From NCBI GenBank assembly GCA_021014325.1, contig CM037458.1, forward strand, positions 22,117,063-22,181,062: 64,000 nucleotides of DNA, read 5' to 3'. The notes beneath the pieces were generated by a model. That model did not search any database. It worked only from the letters and a program-made list of their open reading frames with translations, and had not been told where the DNA came from. The translations under genes and the position numbers were made by a program. The DNA comes from Plazaster borealis. Lineage: Eukaryota; Echinodermata; Asteroidea; Forcipulatida; Labidiasteridae. Of the stretch, positions 45,931-60,000 are shown piece after piece (positions within the stretch are counted from its first letter, which is position 1; each line of letters begins with the position of its first letter).

Positions 45931-46059
45931 ATTTTTGGCAATATTCACTGTGACAGTTATACAGAAGTATTATGTTGTGTTTGCTGACCCCCATTTTTAA
46001 AGTTTCAGCCAAGCCTCTTGCTTTTCTTAAAAAAATGAATAAACATGTATTCACTTATT

Positions 46060-46530
46060 TGTGACAAAATGAAAATGTGACCTATTCGAGGTAGTTGGTC
46101 ACATTTTTCAATTTGTCTAGGTAACAATCAACGAGTCAGGCAGAATTTCACCTTGGGTCATTTTTTTCGACCATTACCACGTGTACAATTTGCAGCTGCA
46201 TATAGAAAACTGATTAATGTGTTCACACGTTTTTGACACGTACACTTTTGACCTGGGTTCTTGTTTGTTTGGTCATATTTTTCAAGTCAAGTTTTCTTGT
46301 AACATGATCTACATGTCGGGCAGAATTGCATGTCGGGGAACTAGTTTAAGATGGCGCCATCAAGTTTAATCTAAGTCCCTTAATTAATGAACCAATTATA
46401 AAGAAAACTAATTTATGCATCAAAGTCAAACACGTTTGACACATGAAAAATGTGACTCGCTTGAGGTTGGACATCATATTTTTCAAAACTGTATTTTTAC
46501 ATGACCATCATTATTCAGACAGATTTACGT
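46060..46530. repeat. Degenerate triplication, ~190-bp spacing
   Basis: Three related segments (near 46071, 46270 and 46447) carry TGGTCAnATTTTTCAA, then CAGnCAGAATTnCAC-like sequence. Similar AAATGTGAC-GAGG blocks precede the first and third. Confidence 0.5.
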
Positions 46531-47972
46531 TTTGGAATTATTTCCCAAGTCTTTGCCGTGTATCTCGTTTCCAGCAAGCTTTTTAGGTAATGATTCATCC
46601 CAAATAATATACATCCTGCAATTACTAACATGGCACGGTCCTCGGGAGGCTGCAGCCCGACACTACGGGCGAATATCGTCTGCTTTCTCCCAGACCAAAC
46701 AGAAAGAAAGAAAAAAGCTTTTACGCCAAATTGGCGAATTTGGGACTAACGTGAGCGCGTTAGTATAGCTCACCCGGCCCAAGGTTTTTGGCCTCAACTC
46801 TGTGGAAGTGTCTTAGCCTACTAAACCCAAATCAATGTAGTTCAATCAAATATCGCGGGATTCTGTTAACATTCAAAGACAAATGTACCGATAACAGTTG
46901 TAAATTCTAACAATTATGATTGTGACGTTTGTGGCATTAACGTATGACTAGTGCTACCATTTAGAAATCCATCTTTCAATTACGACCCCAAAATAAGAGG
47001 ACTGGTATACGATATTATTTTGTGAGGATACAATCACAATCGTTTTGGGTTGTTTTACTCGATACAAATATAAAGCTTATACATTTTTAAAAATTCAGCG
47101 GTGGTGCTAATATGCAACATGTTACTCTTTCTGGGTCACATTTGAGCCGGATCCGGGTCCCGTGGGGCCTGACCCACTTCTGGGTCAGCATGACCTTGAA
47201 TCTGTGAAATTATTTTGACAAAGAAATGGATCCAACTGACACAGAATCCGAGTTAAAGTCTCATTTTAACCACTTTGACCCAGTTTGACCTTTGACCCAG
47301 TTTGACCCAGAAATGGTTCAGCCCCCCCCCCAAGGTCATTCTGACCTGGGAGTTTCTATAGTGTATGATTGGTCATGTATCACACATTGCACGCACACTC
47401 TAGCGAAATAAGACCTGATTTCGGCCTGAAGAAATTCAAGTATAGTTCAGACGAAAATATTTCTCCGGGTTTGATGCCAGTACTCGTTTTTCTACAAAAT
47501 TGAGTATTTAATAACAAAATCGCCAAATTGTTTTTATGCTTTATGGAAACTGCCAACCTATGTCACGTCTTCAACGATATACATGTTTCCTCGTCTTAGT
47601 ATTTAATAAACCTATCACGGAACAAACAAGACAGCGCGACTATTAAATTGTTACTGACGACTGTTTGAAATCAAAAGTTTCCGAGGAATTGATTTGCGGG
47701 AATCATTGTCCGTCCGTTATCCCACCGTATTATGGATAGATAAACCCACTCGTGGTATACAAATGAGACACCGAATAGTTCCTGTCAGAGACAAATTGAA
47801 TTAAACAGGATGAAATGTAACCGTGTCTATAGCCGGCCGTCTTTGTAACGAATTCTTTTACCGCAGGTACGGTGTGCAGGAGGAGCTGCTGAATAATAAT
47901 AATGCATCAGAATACTGAAGGAAGTGAAATATTGGAATCAAGAATGACCAGTAGCGTAACCGGAGGCGAGAC

Positions 47973-48112
47973 TTTTTTCCCCCTACGAACTTGTTGTGCC
48001 CCCATACGGCGAACTGTGTACAAACTTCTTTTGATAGCGCCCTCTTTTGAATCATCCTCCTCCAGCCCATGTTAAATTCCCGTATGGGGACAAACAGTTC
48101 GTAGGAAAAAAA
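47973..48112. mobile_element. Short MITE with CCCCCTACGAACTTGTT ends
   Basis: TTTTTTCCCCCTACGAACTT and the later CCCCCATACGG face CCGTATGGGGACAAACAG and TTCGTAGGAAAAAAA, giving an inverted repeat of roughly 30 bp around a 75-bp centre. Confidence 0.65.
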
Positions 48113-49334
48113 TGGAGGGGGGTGCAGGGGGAGGGGACTCCTCCCGCTCAGAACCCTTGCCCACACCCCTCTCCCCCCTCCCCATGGGATCTAACAAATG
48201 CACATTAATGAATACATGAAGTTTCTAGGAGTATAATGATGGGCTCAGTGCATCATCATCTGAAAAAAAAGCAATACGTGTATACACCCACTCCCTTTGA
48301 TGAGGGGTGTTAAATTACCTCTCCAATCTGCTGTTAACATTTCAAACGTATTTTATTGTCTAATTATAGTTTAACTTTTTGATGGCGTGTTGTCTAGACG
48401 TTGAATGACGACTGAAAACAGGCCACTCCTTTTATTTTAAATAAATGGATCATTTTCCAAATTGTCCCTTCAACCCATCAAGTTTGCCTCTCCGTTTTGC
48501 CCACTCACTTTAATTATGCACACTAAGTTTAGAAATTAAGGTTTTAGGAGAAATAGCTTTGATAATAGTTGATCGAAATTATATCATCGATGGAAAACAC
48601 GAAAATTCCATTTGTTTCGAGGGGATCGCATCCGCGAGTTTAATCTTTGTTCCGGTTTTTCGGCATCAACAACGAGTGTTTTTATTTAGCGTTAGTCATC
48701 GAGTCGCCGATGATCATCAAAAAACGGGCGGGGAGTTTGCACTCAACCTCGGCCCAATTAAACGTGTCGAATTGTGTATACTCTCCCATCAGGGAACCTA
48801 AAGTATAGAGGCGGGAACCCGATACTTCTGATACTGTTGCCGGTAGCCAACGGAGAAAAGTCTGGAAACACGACTGTTTGTTTTAAAAGTGGAGGGATTC
48901 TTTCACGCATGATTTAAAATATACCTCCTCATTCTCCCCTCAAACCCATTTGTTCATTATAGTCCATGCTCATACAGATGGCTGTGGGATCGGAAAATCT
49001 TGAACTGTGCGTGGTAGTGAAATTGGAAAATAGAACCAACCCCCAAGGGGAGTGTTTGTAATGACAGTGACGTAATTAGTGGCAACTTCTCGTGACTGCT
49101 GGATTATAGTTTGCCTTTTGACTGCAAGGAATTATTAAGGTATAATGAAACACCCGTCTTTAATATCGCATCGAGAAAATCATTCCATGTAATGACATTT
49201 ATTGTTGGTACTTCGGCTGCATCTCATTCTGCTAACCTGTTCTACGTACTTAGTCATAATGCGAGTCTATTGCATAATAGGCCCCTTATATTTGGGACAT
49301 ATCGAGTGTTTTTGGTTTTGTAGTTCGCAAGTTA

Positions 49335-49640
49335 TGTATTTCATTGTGTTGCTCAGTTGCAAGGCCCAGAGCGAGTTGAACGTCCTTGATATCCTAGACT
49401 GGACCATTCCACATATCTAATAGGGGGGGGTGGTTGTTCCCAGGTGTGTTTTTTATGGGCTGGGTAAAACATACCCAGCGTACAAAATCTGCTACGTGTC
49501 TTAGCATCAGGTTCAACACAGCCCACGGACCATATCCAACCCTCTGATAAAGTGGAACCATTCCAGCGTGTATTGATTCAGGCGATGCCGTTGATATCTG
49601 GAAGGGATTCTGAGCAGCTCTGTGGTTTCCAGCATCTTCC
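49335..49640. repeat. Dispersed CCTTGATATCCTAGACTGGA repeat, copy 2
   Basis: Shares GATATCCTAGACTGGACCAT, the G-run, ACCCTCTGATAAAGTGGA and GTGGTTTCCAGCAT with 37400-37735. Confidence 0.65.
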
Positions 49641-49659
49641 ACTTCCCCCACACCATCAA

Positions 49660-51165
49660 TGTAAGGTCACCGTTAACCAGAGGACATGTACACCATTAAT
49701 TGTGTGATTTTCTGTTGACGGCAAAGGGTTAAAATGATGTCCCATGTTAGTAAGCTAAGGGCAAGGTCTGTATACCTTTCGCAACTCTCGGAAGCATATT
49801 GTGCAGTTTCATATCCTATTTGTGAAGTTTCATATTTCAACGGTTTGATATTTTAGTTTCTTGAAGCTGGGATGATTGGCATGACTTTATGCTTCCAGAT
49901 CCCTTGATCCCTTTCAATGCTTTATACCTTTCCCGTAATGAAGGTACCGGTCCGACGAGTGCATTCATTTCAACACATATATTTTGATTGAGTTTTTACG
50001 AACACGATTTAAAGTCCCTGGAAAAATGTAATCAAAAAAGGGCCAGCTCCAGTTTCGGAGAAAACAAAACATAACGATTACTTGGTTAGTTAAATTGCTT
50101 GCTTTTTGTAACCTTATACATCGAAATCGGATTCAAACTGAGTGTTATTTCAAAATTCTGCATCGTATTGTAAGCCCGGCTTTCGTAAAGACAGTTTTTT
50201 ACAAGATTGGAGATTTGAAAACCTTTTTATTTGACCGGATCATCACCTAAAGACTCTGCGACTTCACCGTGTCTCGAAGGGGCGGCCGACATGTCTGTGT
50301 AGCGTATTACCCATTTTCCCCAATCCCCCTTCGAACTTGCTGCTGTATTCCATATAACAGTGCACGGTTTCACCGACAATTAGCGCGGGAACAGTCATGA
50401 AACCGGTTCCCGTCAGAAGAAAAAATATTTGACAATAATCTGAGATTATATCAATGAGCTCGGATAGCCTATAATAAAGTTCTTTTGTATGTTTCTGAAT
50501 GTGAGGTGTCATGGGACACACGCAGGGGATATGGAGTTCCCACTTCCTGCATGCTCCTGGTTCTATCTACACCCATCTTGTTATGCAGAGTAAACTTATC
50601 GAACTAATCAATACGACCCCCTCTCACTTTCTGTCCAAGTCCTCGCAAGAACAGGTAATTGACTCCACAAAAAGGGCCGTTTAATCCACATTACTCATCG
50701 CGAAAAACAGCCTTCAATTTTCTCTTGGGAATACGAGATGCCACAATCTGCGCGCAGCACCTGTCTCCGAAGGCCCTTGGCTATAAGTGTTTATTTCTCG
50801 CCGGCTCTCTTCTTTTCGCCAAAGGTGTGCCATTTTGTTTTTCTCGCAATGTTTTATCTAGTACACGTAGGCCTACATGCGTCTGTTAACGGCAACTAGC
50901 CGATTTACCTGGCCTGTATGCCACACTTTGTTCCAGGCAATCGTCATCATCTGCAAACATGGGAACGAATAATTTATCGGCCAAGGACCGTCGGTTGCAG
51001 TACATTGCATTGTTTGACCTTTGAATGAATTCAAAACAATACTAAAAGAGCAATACATGTTTCTTGCAGGGTCGTTAGTATCACGACCGTGATCAAACTA
51101 TTTTTTGGTGAATGAACTTAAAGCACCATTCAATCAAACTGAAACAACAAATAAAATACACAGGT
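49660..51165. other. No gene recognised
   Basis: Short open frames without family resemblance, and no clear repeats. Base composition is somewhat less AT-rich than the introns. Confidence 0.4.
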
Positions 51166-51169
51166 AGCA

Positions 51170-51480
51170 AGCTTACAAATGTGGGCCGACGTTGGCAATT
51201 GACTCGGCAAGATTGAAGTCGGCATTATGCCACCTTTAACGTTGGGGCGACGTTGGCTATAACTACAAGTACATCAGCTGGCATTATGAGAGCAACTTAC
51301 AAAATATTGAGTCAACATTGGAATTGATTGGTAAAATCGGCGTTGTCATCATATCGGCTGCCAATTTTGGGACAACGTTGGTCTAACTTCAAGATAACGT
51401 TGGTTCGCAGTTGGTCATTGATGGTAAGCCAACATAGGTTTCTTAAAGTGAAAAACTGACATTGCCGTTATGTTGATATT
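51170..51480. repeat. Degenerate ACGTTGG repeat
   Basis: Imperfect units such as GCCGACGTTGGCAATTGA, GGCGACGTTGGCTATAAC and GACAACGTTGGTCTAAC recur through about 300 bp. No coding potential is evident. Confidence 0.6.
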
Positions 51481-51813
51481 TGAGGTAGGCGTAACCAGGG
51501 AATTGGGAGGGGCAGCCCCCCCCCGTCGGAACTCAAAATGAGAGCGGAAAACGCACGAACAAGTGAATGGTTCTATAGCCCCTCTCCATTATCATTTATG
51601 TTTTTTCCTCAGCTTGCCCCCAAAATGAAAATATCTGGGTACACCACTGATTTGACATCAGGTTGATGTTAATTAGGCAGTGATGTAAGTAATGGCTTTG
51701 TGTTGATTTTGATATTGGGCTGATGTTGAAGACACTAACGGACTAAGCCATCAGGGAGATTACTCAGTCAAAACTCTTTAGTGAGCGCTGGCTGAACTAA
51801 AGTATGGCACGTT

Positions 51814-52190
51814 TTATTTATTTCACTGTTTTCTCCAAAGTGTAATGCCCTGGGGGTGAGTCAAATGATATCCTAGACTGAATAATTCTCCATATCTATT
51901 GAAGGGGGGTCGTGGGGGACACCCAGATCCCAGGGTTGTGTAGTTTTTGTTTGGGGGGGGGGGGCTGCAAAATATTTTAACAAAATGTGCACAAAATTGT
52001 ACAGACATAAACAGATCTACCAGGGTTGTGTAGTTTTTGATTGGTGGGGGGGGGGGGCTGCAAAATATTGTAACAAAATGAGCACAAAATTGTACAGACA
52101 TAACAGATCTACCCGCCAACCCTCTGATAAAGTGGAGCCATCTGTTTTTTGTATATAGGCTTCCAGGGGCTTTCCGTGGTGTCAAACACC
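51814..52190. repeat. Dispersed TATCCTAGACTG repeat, copy 3, with internal duplication
   Basis: It matches 37400-37735 at both ends. Its middle is duplicated: CCAGGGTTGTGTAGTTTTTG then a G-run and GCTGCAAAATATT occurs twice (51930 and 52020), about 90 bp apart. Confidence 0.65.
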
Positions 52191-53580
52191 CTCCCTCCTG
52201 CCAGTCGAACTTTTTGTCTTACTACTAGGGAGCCAGTCATTAGTGGAACCTTCCCGGTATTTGTGTAATTCCTGGGTTTATTCCACCACTTCATGATTAA
52301 ATAGTAGGGCTTAAGGCCTTTCTCTAGCTATCATTCGACCGAATACTCCCAACCTTTGTTTCCGATCATATAACCGATTGACCTTTTAATTTATTGTTTA
52401 TTGACCTTTCTTTTGCAATGTCACAACTGCGAGATTTGACAACCATGGTTGGCGAAACTACGGGCAGCCTTAACTGCAAAAAATACATAATTTTAATTTT
52501 AATTAAAACCCATATTACCGATAAATAAAATTTCCTTTCCAAAAAAACACGTAAAACTTATACTTCATAAAAAGAAGAAGGGCACATTTTTGCCGAGCCA
52601 TTTTTACATTTGTAGTATTCTTATTATTATTGTTGGTTTGCTACTGAAGGCCTCTATACAAAATGGTGGTTATTGTTTGTAAAACAAAGAAAGGTCTTTA
52701 GTACGAGAAAGGAAAAAGAGACAGTCTTTTCCGAAGTAAACTTCAGTCACAAGAGGGGCCTCAGCTAAAAGCCCCGTTTGACCGAAAAAAGGGCGGGTAT
52801 TGTGGGGTACTTTAACCAAAAATCCTAACCACCATTTTTTCGCAACCAACAAATCCTTTTGTCACAGTTATCATATCTCATATAACAGATCGTGTCCGAA
52901 TTGAAGTCTCCAGCTTCGATTTATAAGGCGACCCAATTTAGTAACTTATTGCGCCATTGTTTGACATACCGTTACATTGCATAATACGCATGTGTTCTTA
53001 TTGTGTTCCGTCACTGGTATTTTGACAGCGAGCATGCACACGTGAAAATGGCGGTCTTGGTTCTACCCGTCGTTTGTAAGTTCGCATACTTGTCACTTGG
53101 AATACGCAGTGTATGGCGCATGGAAATGTGATTTGAGTTGTATCCTGTGATAATAACTGAAGTCAAGATGGTGGAGGACAGTTTTGAGCAATCATAATGA
53201 GTCACATTCGTCATAAAAATGCCGTAAGTTGTATTTTTAAAACAGTGACAACGGCCACGTTTTTTATATTCTGTGGTATGTATCGTGTTGATTATGGAGA
53301 CATGGAGACATTGTGCGACGTCGGGATACCAAACGTGCGGGGCTGTTTGAAACTCGTGTACTGTAGTATGCAACTTTACATTTGTTTGTTGTTTTACAAA
53401 CAACATGTGGATGCCGAAACCAGGCAAAACGGTAACTATTTCATCCATGTATCAATGTTATGCCTTACACATGGTTTGGAGAAGAATGTGGACACCTAGC
53501 CAACACCAACCGGAAGCCTTCTGCAAGCACGGAGCAGTAACGGACACCGTGAGTTTTGGGGTCCAGTCCTTCGGCTCCTC

Positions 53581-53583
<3 letters not shown>

Positions 53584-53622
<39 letters not shown>
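53584..53622. repeat. (GA)n microsatellite
   Basis: A pure dinucleotide run of about 19 units. Confidence 0.95.
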
Positions 53623-53624
<2 letters not shown>

Positions 53625-53639
53625 TTGTTACCGGAGTAA

Positions 53640-56600
53640 CAATTTGAACTGGAATGAAATGCCGTCGATCCAGTGAGGACACGTCCCCAAAGTTCCAATC
53701 TATGGAAGGCTCATCTGGATTTGGGTGAGAATGTTCGACATCAACGGAGATACAGCAGGAAAGGTACGGTCATGACAGAAAGCTCGCTCGGGAAAAATCC
53801 AACGCACACACTGGCAGTTACTTGTGGCTTGACCTGAATCAACAGTTTCGAATACAACTCAACTAGTGGTTCACTTTTGGCAAGGGATGTAAGGTAAGGC
53901 GAGTGTTTTACACTCCCACTGTTTCAACAACACATGTCTTGACACTTATATATGCTCCCCCGCATGTCGAGAAAGAAAGCATTTTCCACCTCAACCCGTT
54001 ACTAAGGAAGTGACATTGGTTTGCTTTCCCAGAGTCTGTGAGTAATGCCCCCCTTTCCCCGCCGTAAAATAATATTCCTGTCTTCCAAAAAGTTTACAGT
54101 AGCCTACTCGTTTTTTTCTCTTATCTAAAATGTATTCTCGTTACTGTAAAGAAATGCCAGTAGCATTACACGAACATTTTTGCTGTTGTTGTAAATTTAA
54201 CAAAATGAAGGGCATGTTTTTTTTCTCTCGTGATTTCGATTTCCCGTGAACGAACGGTTAAGCGAACTTGGGGGCTTGCGATAAAAAAGGGAACCCCGTT
54301 CTCTAACAACAATGATTCAGATACAGGATCGAACTGCTTCCGGTAACTACACTCTGCGTTTCCGGCACCTTGTGGAAACTTGACAATTAATTACAGCTGA
54401 AGTATACTTATGTTCTAATTCCACTTAGAGCTTGCCTTAAGACCACAGTAATTATTATATGTACATCTCTTTGGCTCTCCGGAAAGGTGGTTCGTAAGAT
54501 TGTCTGGGGGCACTGTAACGTGTCTTCACATTACTGTGGTGTTTCCCTTTAAAATGCAGTGCGGCAGGCTGTTAAGAGTGAATCTCCCCCACACTGTAGG
54601 ATTTACATGGAAAATTATTCACGTGCGTTGAAGAGTTTCGTAAAAACGCTCCGGGGCGTATTGTAACGTAAAATATGATTTCATTTTTAGGAGGTCACGA
54701 TCCACAGTTTGGAGATAAAAGTGTGCGTGTTTTGTTTCCTTCCTCTGGACAGGACATTTTAGGTTGTCCATGATGGCTTTAGTTGTGCCTAGATGGTTTT
54801 TGTAGTTAGTTACAGTCCGGTTGACTTGATGTTGGAACGGTAAAGCAGTTATGCCCCGGGTAGACTGGTCCCCTGGTACTGGTCTACACAGGCCCAATGA
54901 TTTCAGTGGATAAACTTGCAGTGACGTAAGCTTTCAATTCCTGTGTCTGATTGGTCTGCTCCGAAGTGACGTAGTTTGTCAGCTACAACTTTACTTTCGA
55001 TCGTCTGCTACAGCTCCGCCGTGGTGTGCATAATGTTTGTATATAGGCCTATGTTGTTTTATTCACAATGTACATGTAATGTGTGTAGTGACATTTAAAC
55101 CGAGGACTAATTAATTATAACGAAAGGGACAATAGGTCCCCGATTGCTGTCATACAGGAGAACAATGGTATCTATCTTTGTCAGGACAAAGAGTTGAGAA
55201 AGGAGGGTTCAATTGGAGGCCATTAAACACTTGAGGGGGGGGGGCTGATATCTTAATGTGGTGCTTAGCGGGGTTAATGAAAACACCTATCATGTATACC
55301 ATAATATAAAGGATATTTAAATTTGAAATAACTCAAACCGAAAATACTAATGATTACATAATTCAGTATTATTCTTGAGGAACTGTTTCACTGCAGTTAA
55401 CAATCATCGATTAAAACACATTTTTCTTACTGACGTTAAAAACAAAAATATTTTCCCTCATTCCGTGTGAGACTTTATAGCATTTTTTACAATGAGAGTT
55501 GTGTGTTCCACAGGGGGCAATGACCTCATAGAAGATAGTGATACACAAACTATATCTGCCTGCAGTGATTTTGTCACTCGAACAAAATCCAACACCATAT
55601 ATGGTAACTCAACACCTAAACTGTTGGACTCTTAAATTACGATGGCGTGCCTGATCCCATTACTGAGGTAAAAAATATTCTACCTCTGTTGAGGTAGAAC
55701 ATTAATCTACTTCCAGGAGTCTAAAGCAGTTATACTAATGCAGTCCTCCTCAGTCCAACATACAGAATCAAACAAAACGTTGACGAGTCGGTTTAGGGGC
55801 AAAACTTTTTATTTACCCATTTTAAAACTCTCATTATGTAACCATGCTGTACACCAAAACCCCTAATTATATTTTACAGAGTCAATATAAATTTGGCTCT
55901 ACTTCTTTTTCTTCTTAGCAATAAAATAAAATTTACTGTGATACACGAAGAATATTTGTCACCAGATTTGCACACACCCATAGTCATCATAAAGTGAACA
56001 TGCATAACAATATTGATAGTGATTGAGAATAAGTCATATTTATTAGTTACCTTTTGAAACGGTTGTCAATTTTGATTACATTTGTCCATAATAATGGCAG
56101 CTTTTTATGGAGACTTTAGCTTTTTTTTGTATAGATAGTTTTATTGTTATTGTGACATGATTTGAGTAGTTCATGAGAGAACCCCATTTTAGTAATTCAG
56201 TGGGCGGGGCTTAGAACCTTGATTGTTTTTATTATTTGTCCATAACACTCAATGTTCTGAATAAGTTCTTACATGTAGTGTCTGTAAAATATTCAATTTA
56301 AGGTGTAGATATAGCGTTGGACTGCTTTTATTTAAGACTAGTGATTCACGGCCAGTAATAACTCGTACAGTTTTGTCTAAAAGTTTAAGACCTTTTCACT
56401 CTGTCTCCCTTTCTGTTGTTTTAGTAAAACTGATTTATAAAGTGATCTAATTGCAAACTGAACTAAGTTATAAGTTTATAAGATACGGATCAATAAAAAA
56501 AATATTATATTAGAAAAACTATAAACTTTTTTGAATTTCAATCTAGTTATTATACAATTGTACATCATTAGCATTTCAGTTGTCCATTTTTTCCGTTTGA

Positions 56601-56715
56601 TTCGCTATAGTAGCAGTCACTTATCATTAACTCTTTATCAAAAATGTGCAATTGAAGATAATTATAATCTTCACATAAACGCCAGAAATACATCACTTGA
56701 CACACTGAAGTTGAG
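53640..56715. other. No gene recognised
   Basis: I see no recognisable exon. A short ATG frame at 53731-53763 ending at a donor-like GTACGG is isolated and unsupported. The rest is AT-rich without clear repeats. Confidence 0.35.
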
Positions 56716-56716
56716 A

Positions 56717-57094
56717 ATAAAAGGCATCGTACACGTTTGGAAATTGTCAAAGACCAGTGTTCTCATTTGGTGTATCCCAACATATGCATAAAATAACAAG
56801 CCTGTGAAAATTTGGGCTCAATTGGTCATCGAAGTTGCAAGAAAATGATGAAAGAAAAAACACCCTTGTTGTATAAATTTGTGTGCTTTTAGATAGAATA
56901 ATAAAAACTTCTTGCAAGAAGTTTTTATTATTTTAGTGAAAAATTACCTCTTTTTCAAAAACTACGTTACTTCAGAGGGAGTCGTTTCTCACAATGTTTT
57001 ATACTATCAACAGCCTCTCTGTTGGTCGTTACCAAGTCAGTTTTTATGCTAATATATATTTTGAGCAATTACCAAACGTGTACGATGCCTTTAA
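56717..57094 (-). mobile_element. Family B MITE, reverse-oriented copy
   Basis: Ends AAGGCATCGTACACGTTTGG and CCAAACGTGTACGATGCCTT are perfect 20-bp inverted repeats, bordered by TTAA at the right (57091) and a mutated AATAAA at the left. A central AAAAACTTCTTGCAAGAAGT palindrome is present. Confidence 0.85.
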
Positions 57095-60000
57095 ACTAGT
57101 TTTTGATGATGTGACGTATATTACTCGATGGTCAGCTATTGTATAAGTCTGTGATGGCAGGAACATTGTCTCTTTTTTAACGAGTTTAGTGATATGCTTA
57201 GCTTGTTTTGAAAGCCTAGCACCGTGTGTGTTAACATCATATTGGTATCTCTGGGGCCTGGTTAGAAGTGTCTTCCAAAACCTTCAGAATGAAACAGGTT
57301 CAAAGCAGAATCTCCTTGATATTGATCATTTTTGACATTTTGCAACATACAGCAAAAATAGTTGGCCAAAATACGTGCTTTAGTTAGGATAATATTTTCC
57401 ATTTTGGTCAGTATTTACAATTTTGCTTACTTTGGGATACAGTAAAACATCACCCGGAAATTGTTGATAATTTGTTTAATGTACATATATTTTGATATCT
57501 TGATCAGAGTTGGGTATCATATCAACCGCCTGTCTTCTTGATTAATTTTTTAATTATTATTTTCAATGTGAAAAGTAAGGACGTTTTATAGGTTAAATCG
57601 ACGGAGTACTATTTACAATTATAGTATTTACAAATCTAATCCACTTTAAATCTACAATTCCTTGAATAAAATGGGTAAATGTGTAACAAATATTACTGTA
57701 ACCAATATTTACCTGATTTTGTTCATGTACAAAAATACCCTTTAAATCTATAAAATAATTGAGACAAAAAACACAGGCAATGCATTCAGGTTGTGACATT
57801 TACAATTGGGCCGTTATCCCGATTTGGGATTTGAACTATACTGTTTTGGTTGAGGCTTTTATAAATTGACTCACAGCAACGTTGCTGAAATATAAGCATT
57901 TTGAATTGGTGCGATGAAAGAGATCAGTAGCCACATTTGGCGTCTGTGGTCGTAACATTATATTGTAACGTTGAAGTGTAATAGTGAACACGTGATCTAA
58001 ATTAGTTTTTTATTACAATTATACGGGAATAACATATACAACAGCGCACTGTATATATACATTGTGTTATGTATTCATTTTAAAGTGCTTTCTGTGGATG
58101 CAGTTTCTTTCAGCATAAGAACACAAATCATATATTTTAAAGGGTGTTAAGCAAGTACCATTGTGTTCTTATAGATTAAAACTACTAATTATTTATAACT
58201 TGTTCTATCACTGCTTACCCGTATACCAAAAACGTATAGAGCTGAAATTAGCTTTAAATTATTGACGGTATACTCTCGTTTCTATTCCCTGAATAATTCA
58301 TCAAAAACAATCACCATTAAACCCCCGAGAACTGGCTGCGTACATAAATAATTATATCTGAAAACCCCCCAAACAAACCATAAATTCGCCAGTTTTCGGT
58401 TCAATAGACCTTACGCACATGATGTCATCGCTGTGGGGCGCCCTCTCACGTAGAAGGTCAAAAGGAGGTTGCCTATTGGCCTATCCTGCGCGCCGCGCGT
58501 ACTTAGCCCCGCGTCACCACTGTTCATCAATGAGCAAGTTCGAGCGCTAACATCAAGTCAATTGGCAACTTAAATAACGCATGCGTGGTCTGTATTTCAC
58601 TCGATTGACTGGTCAAATCTAGTTAGCCCATGCTGGCAACAAGGTGACGACGTGATGGGCAGATCAACATGTATTGGTCTGTCTGTTCATTGTTTTAAAT
58701 TTCTCTATACATAACTTGAATAATTAGTTCTTATCTTACTGATTGAGTGATTGGCATATTTGAAAAAAGCTACCATTTGTTTTTAGCATTAAACCATGGA
58801 GTAGTCTACTATATGAGATAATTGTTAACGTTAACTATTCGTGTGATCACAAAAGTTAACACAAATTTCTCCGCTCCGTCAAGTAACCAAGCCGCCATCT
58901 TGAAACAGTGACGTAACTTCGCGAGTTGACTAGAGAAATAGTGCTCCGATGCTAGGTTGGTCCCATGGTCAAACCACGAGTGACATCTAGATCGACTAGG
59001 TTTAAGTCTATGTTGACTCTAGTCACCCACCCGAACGTGCTCATTTTATTTTATCTCTAATGGTTACGGGATAATGTCAATGCGTAAGGTCAAGGTCAAG
59101 TTTGACCCACGAATGGGTCAAAGGTAAAACTTTGACGCGCTGATTTAATAGAGGAAAACGCATCGTAGTTTCTGAAGATTTTATTACCCTCAATACGCGA
59201 ATGATTCATCGTTAAACGCCACCATGAAATATTTCTTTGTAGATTTAAAAAATGTTTTCAAATTTTATACAACTCGAAGATCACGACGACGTACATATAT
59301 TTTTTGTACACTCACTGTCATGCATAAAGTAAGATATGTAATTGGAACATTGAAAATTAATTAGCCACACGGCCACTATAAGCCACTCGGTTATAAATAT
59401 CTGTACGGTGGTATGTCTATCTAAACATGTGTACACAGTCAAAATGAAAGTCCCCCCTGTTTTCTCCCGGCCTCATTTTGGTTACACGGAGTTTATTGGA
59501 GGCAAATTAAGATGGCCGCACCACGAAAATATCTAAACCTAAGGTCGTGCACAACGAAAATATACCACAAACACGTGCTAATTGACAAAATCACCTTCGT
59601 TCACACTGCCACAACACACCCCGGGTATAAGCTCCAACTCACCCTTGCGCTATATGCAACAATCTTAACATCTCAAGAAACAAGTCTCACATAACCAATC
59701 ACTGTCATTCATCGTGTTGAAAAACTATCAACCTTTTCATTCACTTTTTGTTTGTTTATAAATTCAACTGGAAAACACCAATCTTTGTATCTCGTATCAC
59801 TTGCACACTGGGATGAACTCCTGAAAATGGTATACGTGTGAATCAAAGTAATATAAAAAACATGACTACATTATAGCTGTTGGAAGAGTCAATCAACTTC
59901 CACTTCTAATCCACAGTTGATTTAAACTTTTATAACACGCAAACTTTGTAGCAAATGGTATAGAGGGGTATCCCTCTCGCTGCTGTGGTTTACAGATGGG

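Noticed and set aside
47130..47340. A tandem GACCCAG repeat or nuclear-receptor response-element array
   Set aside because: TTTGACC/GACCCAG runs recur irregularly; short motifs in low-complexity sequence are not enough to support a regulatory claim.
50264..50521. A minus-strand open frame with a hydrophobic stretch
   Set aside because: No recognisable domain, no splice context and no repeat or conservation evidence.
53731..53763. A short first coding exon ending at a GTACGG donor
   Set aside because: Eleven codons with no family signal and no downstream exons recognised on the plus strand.
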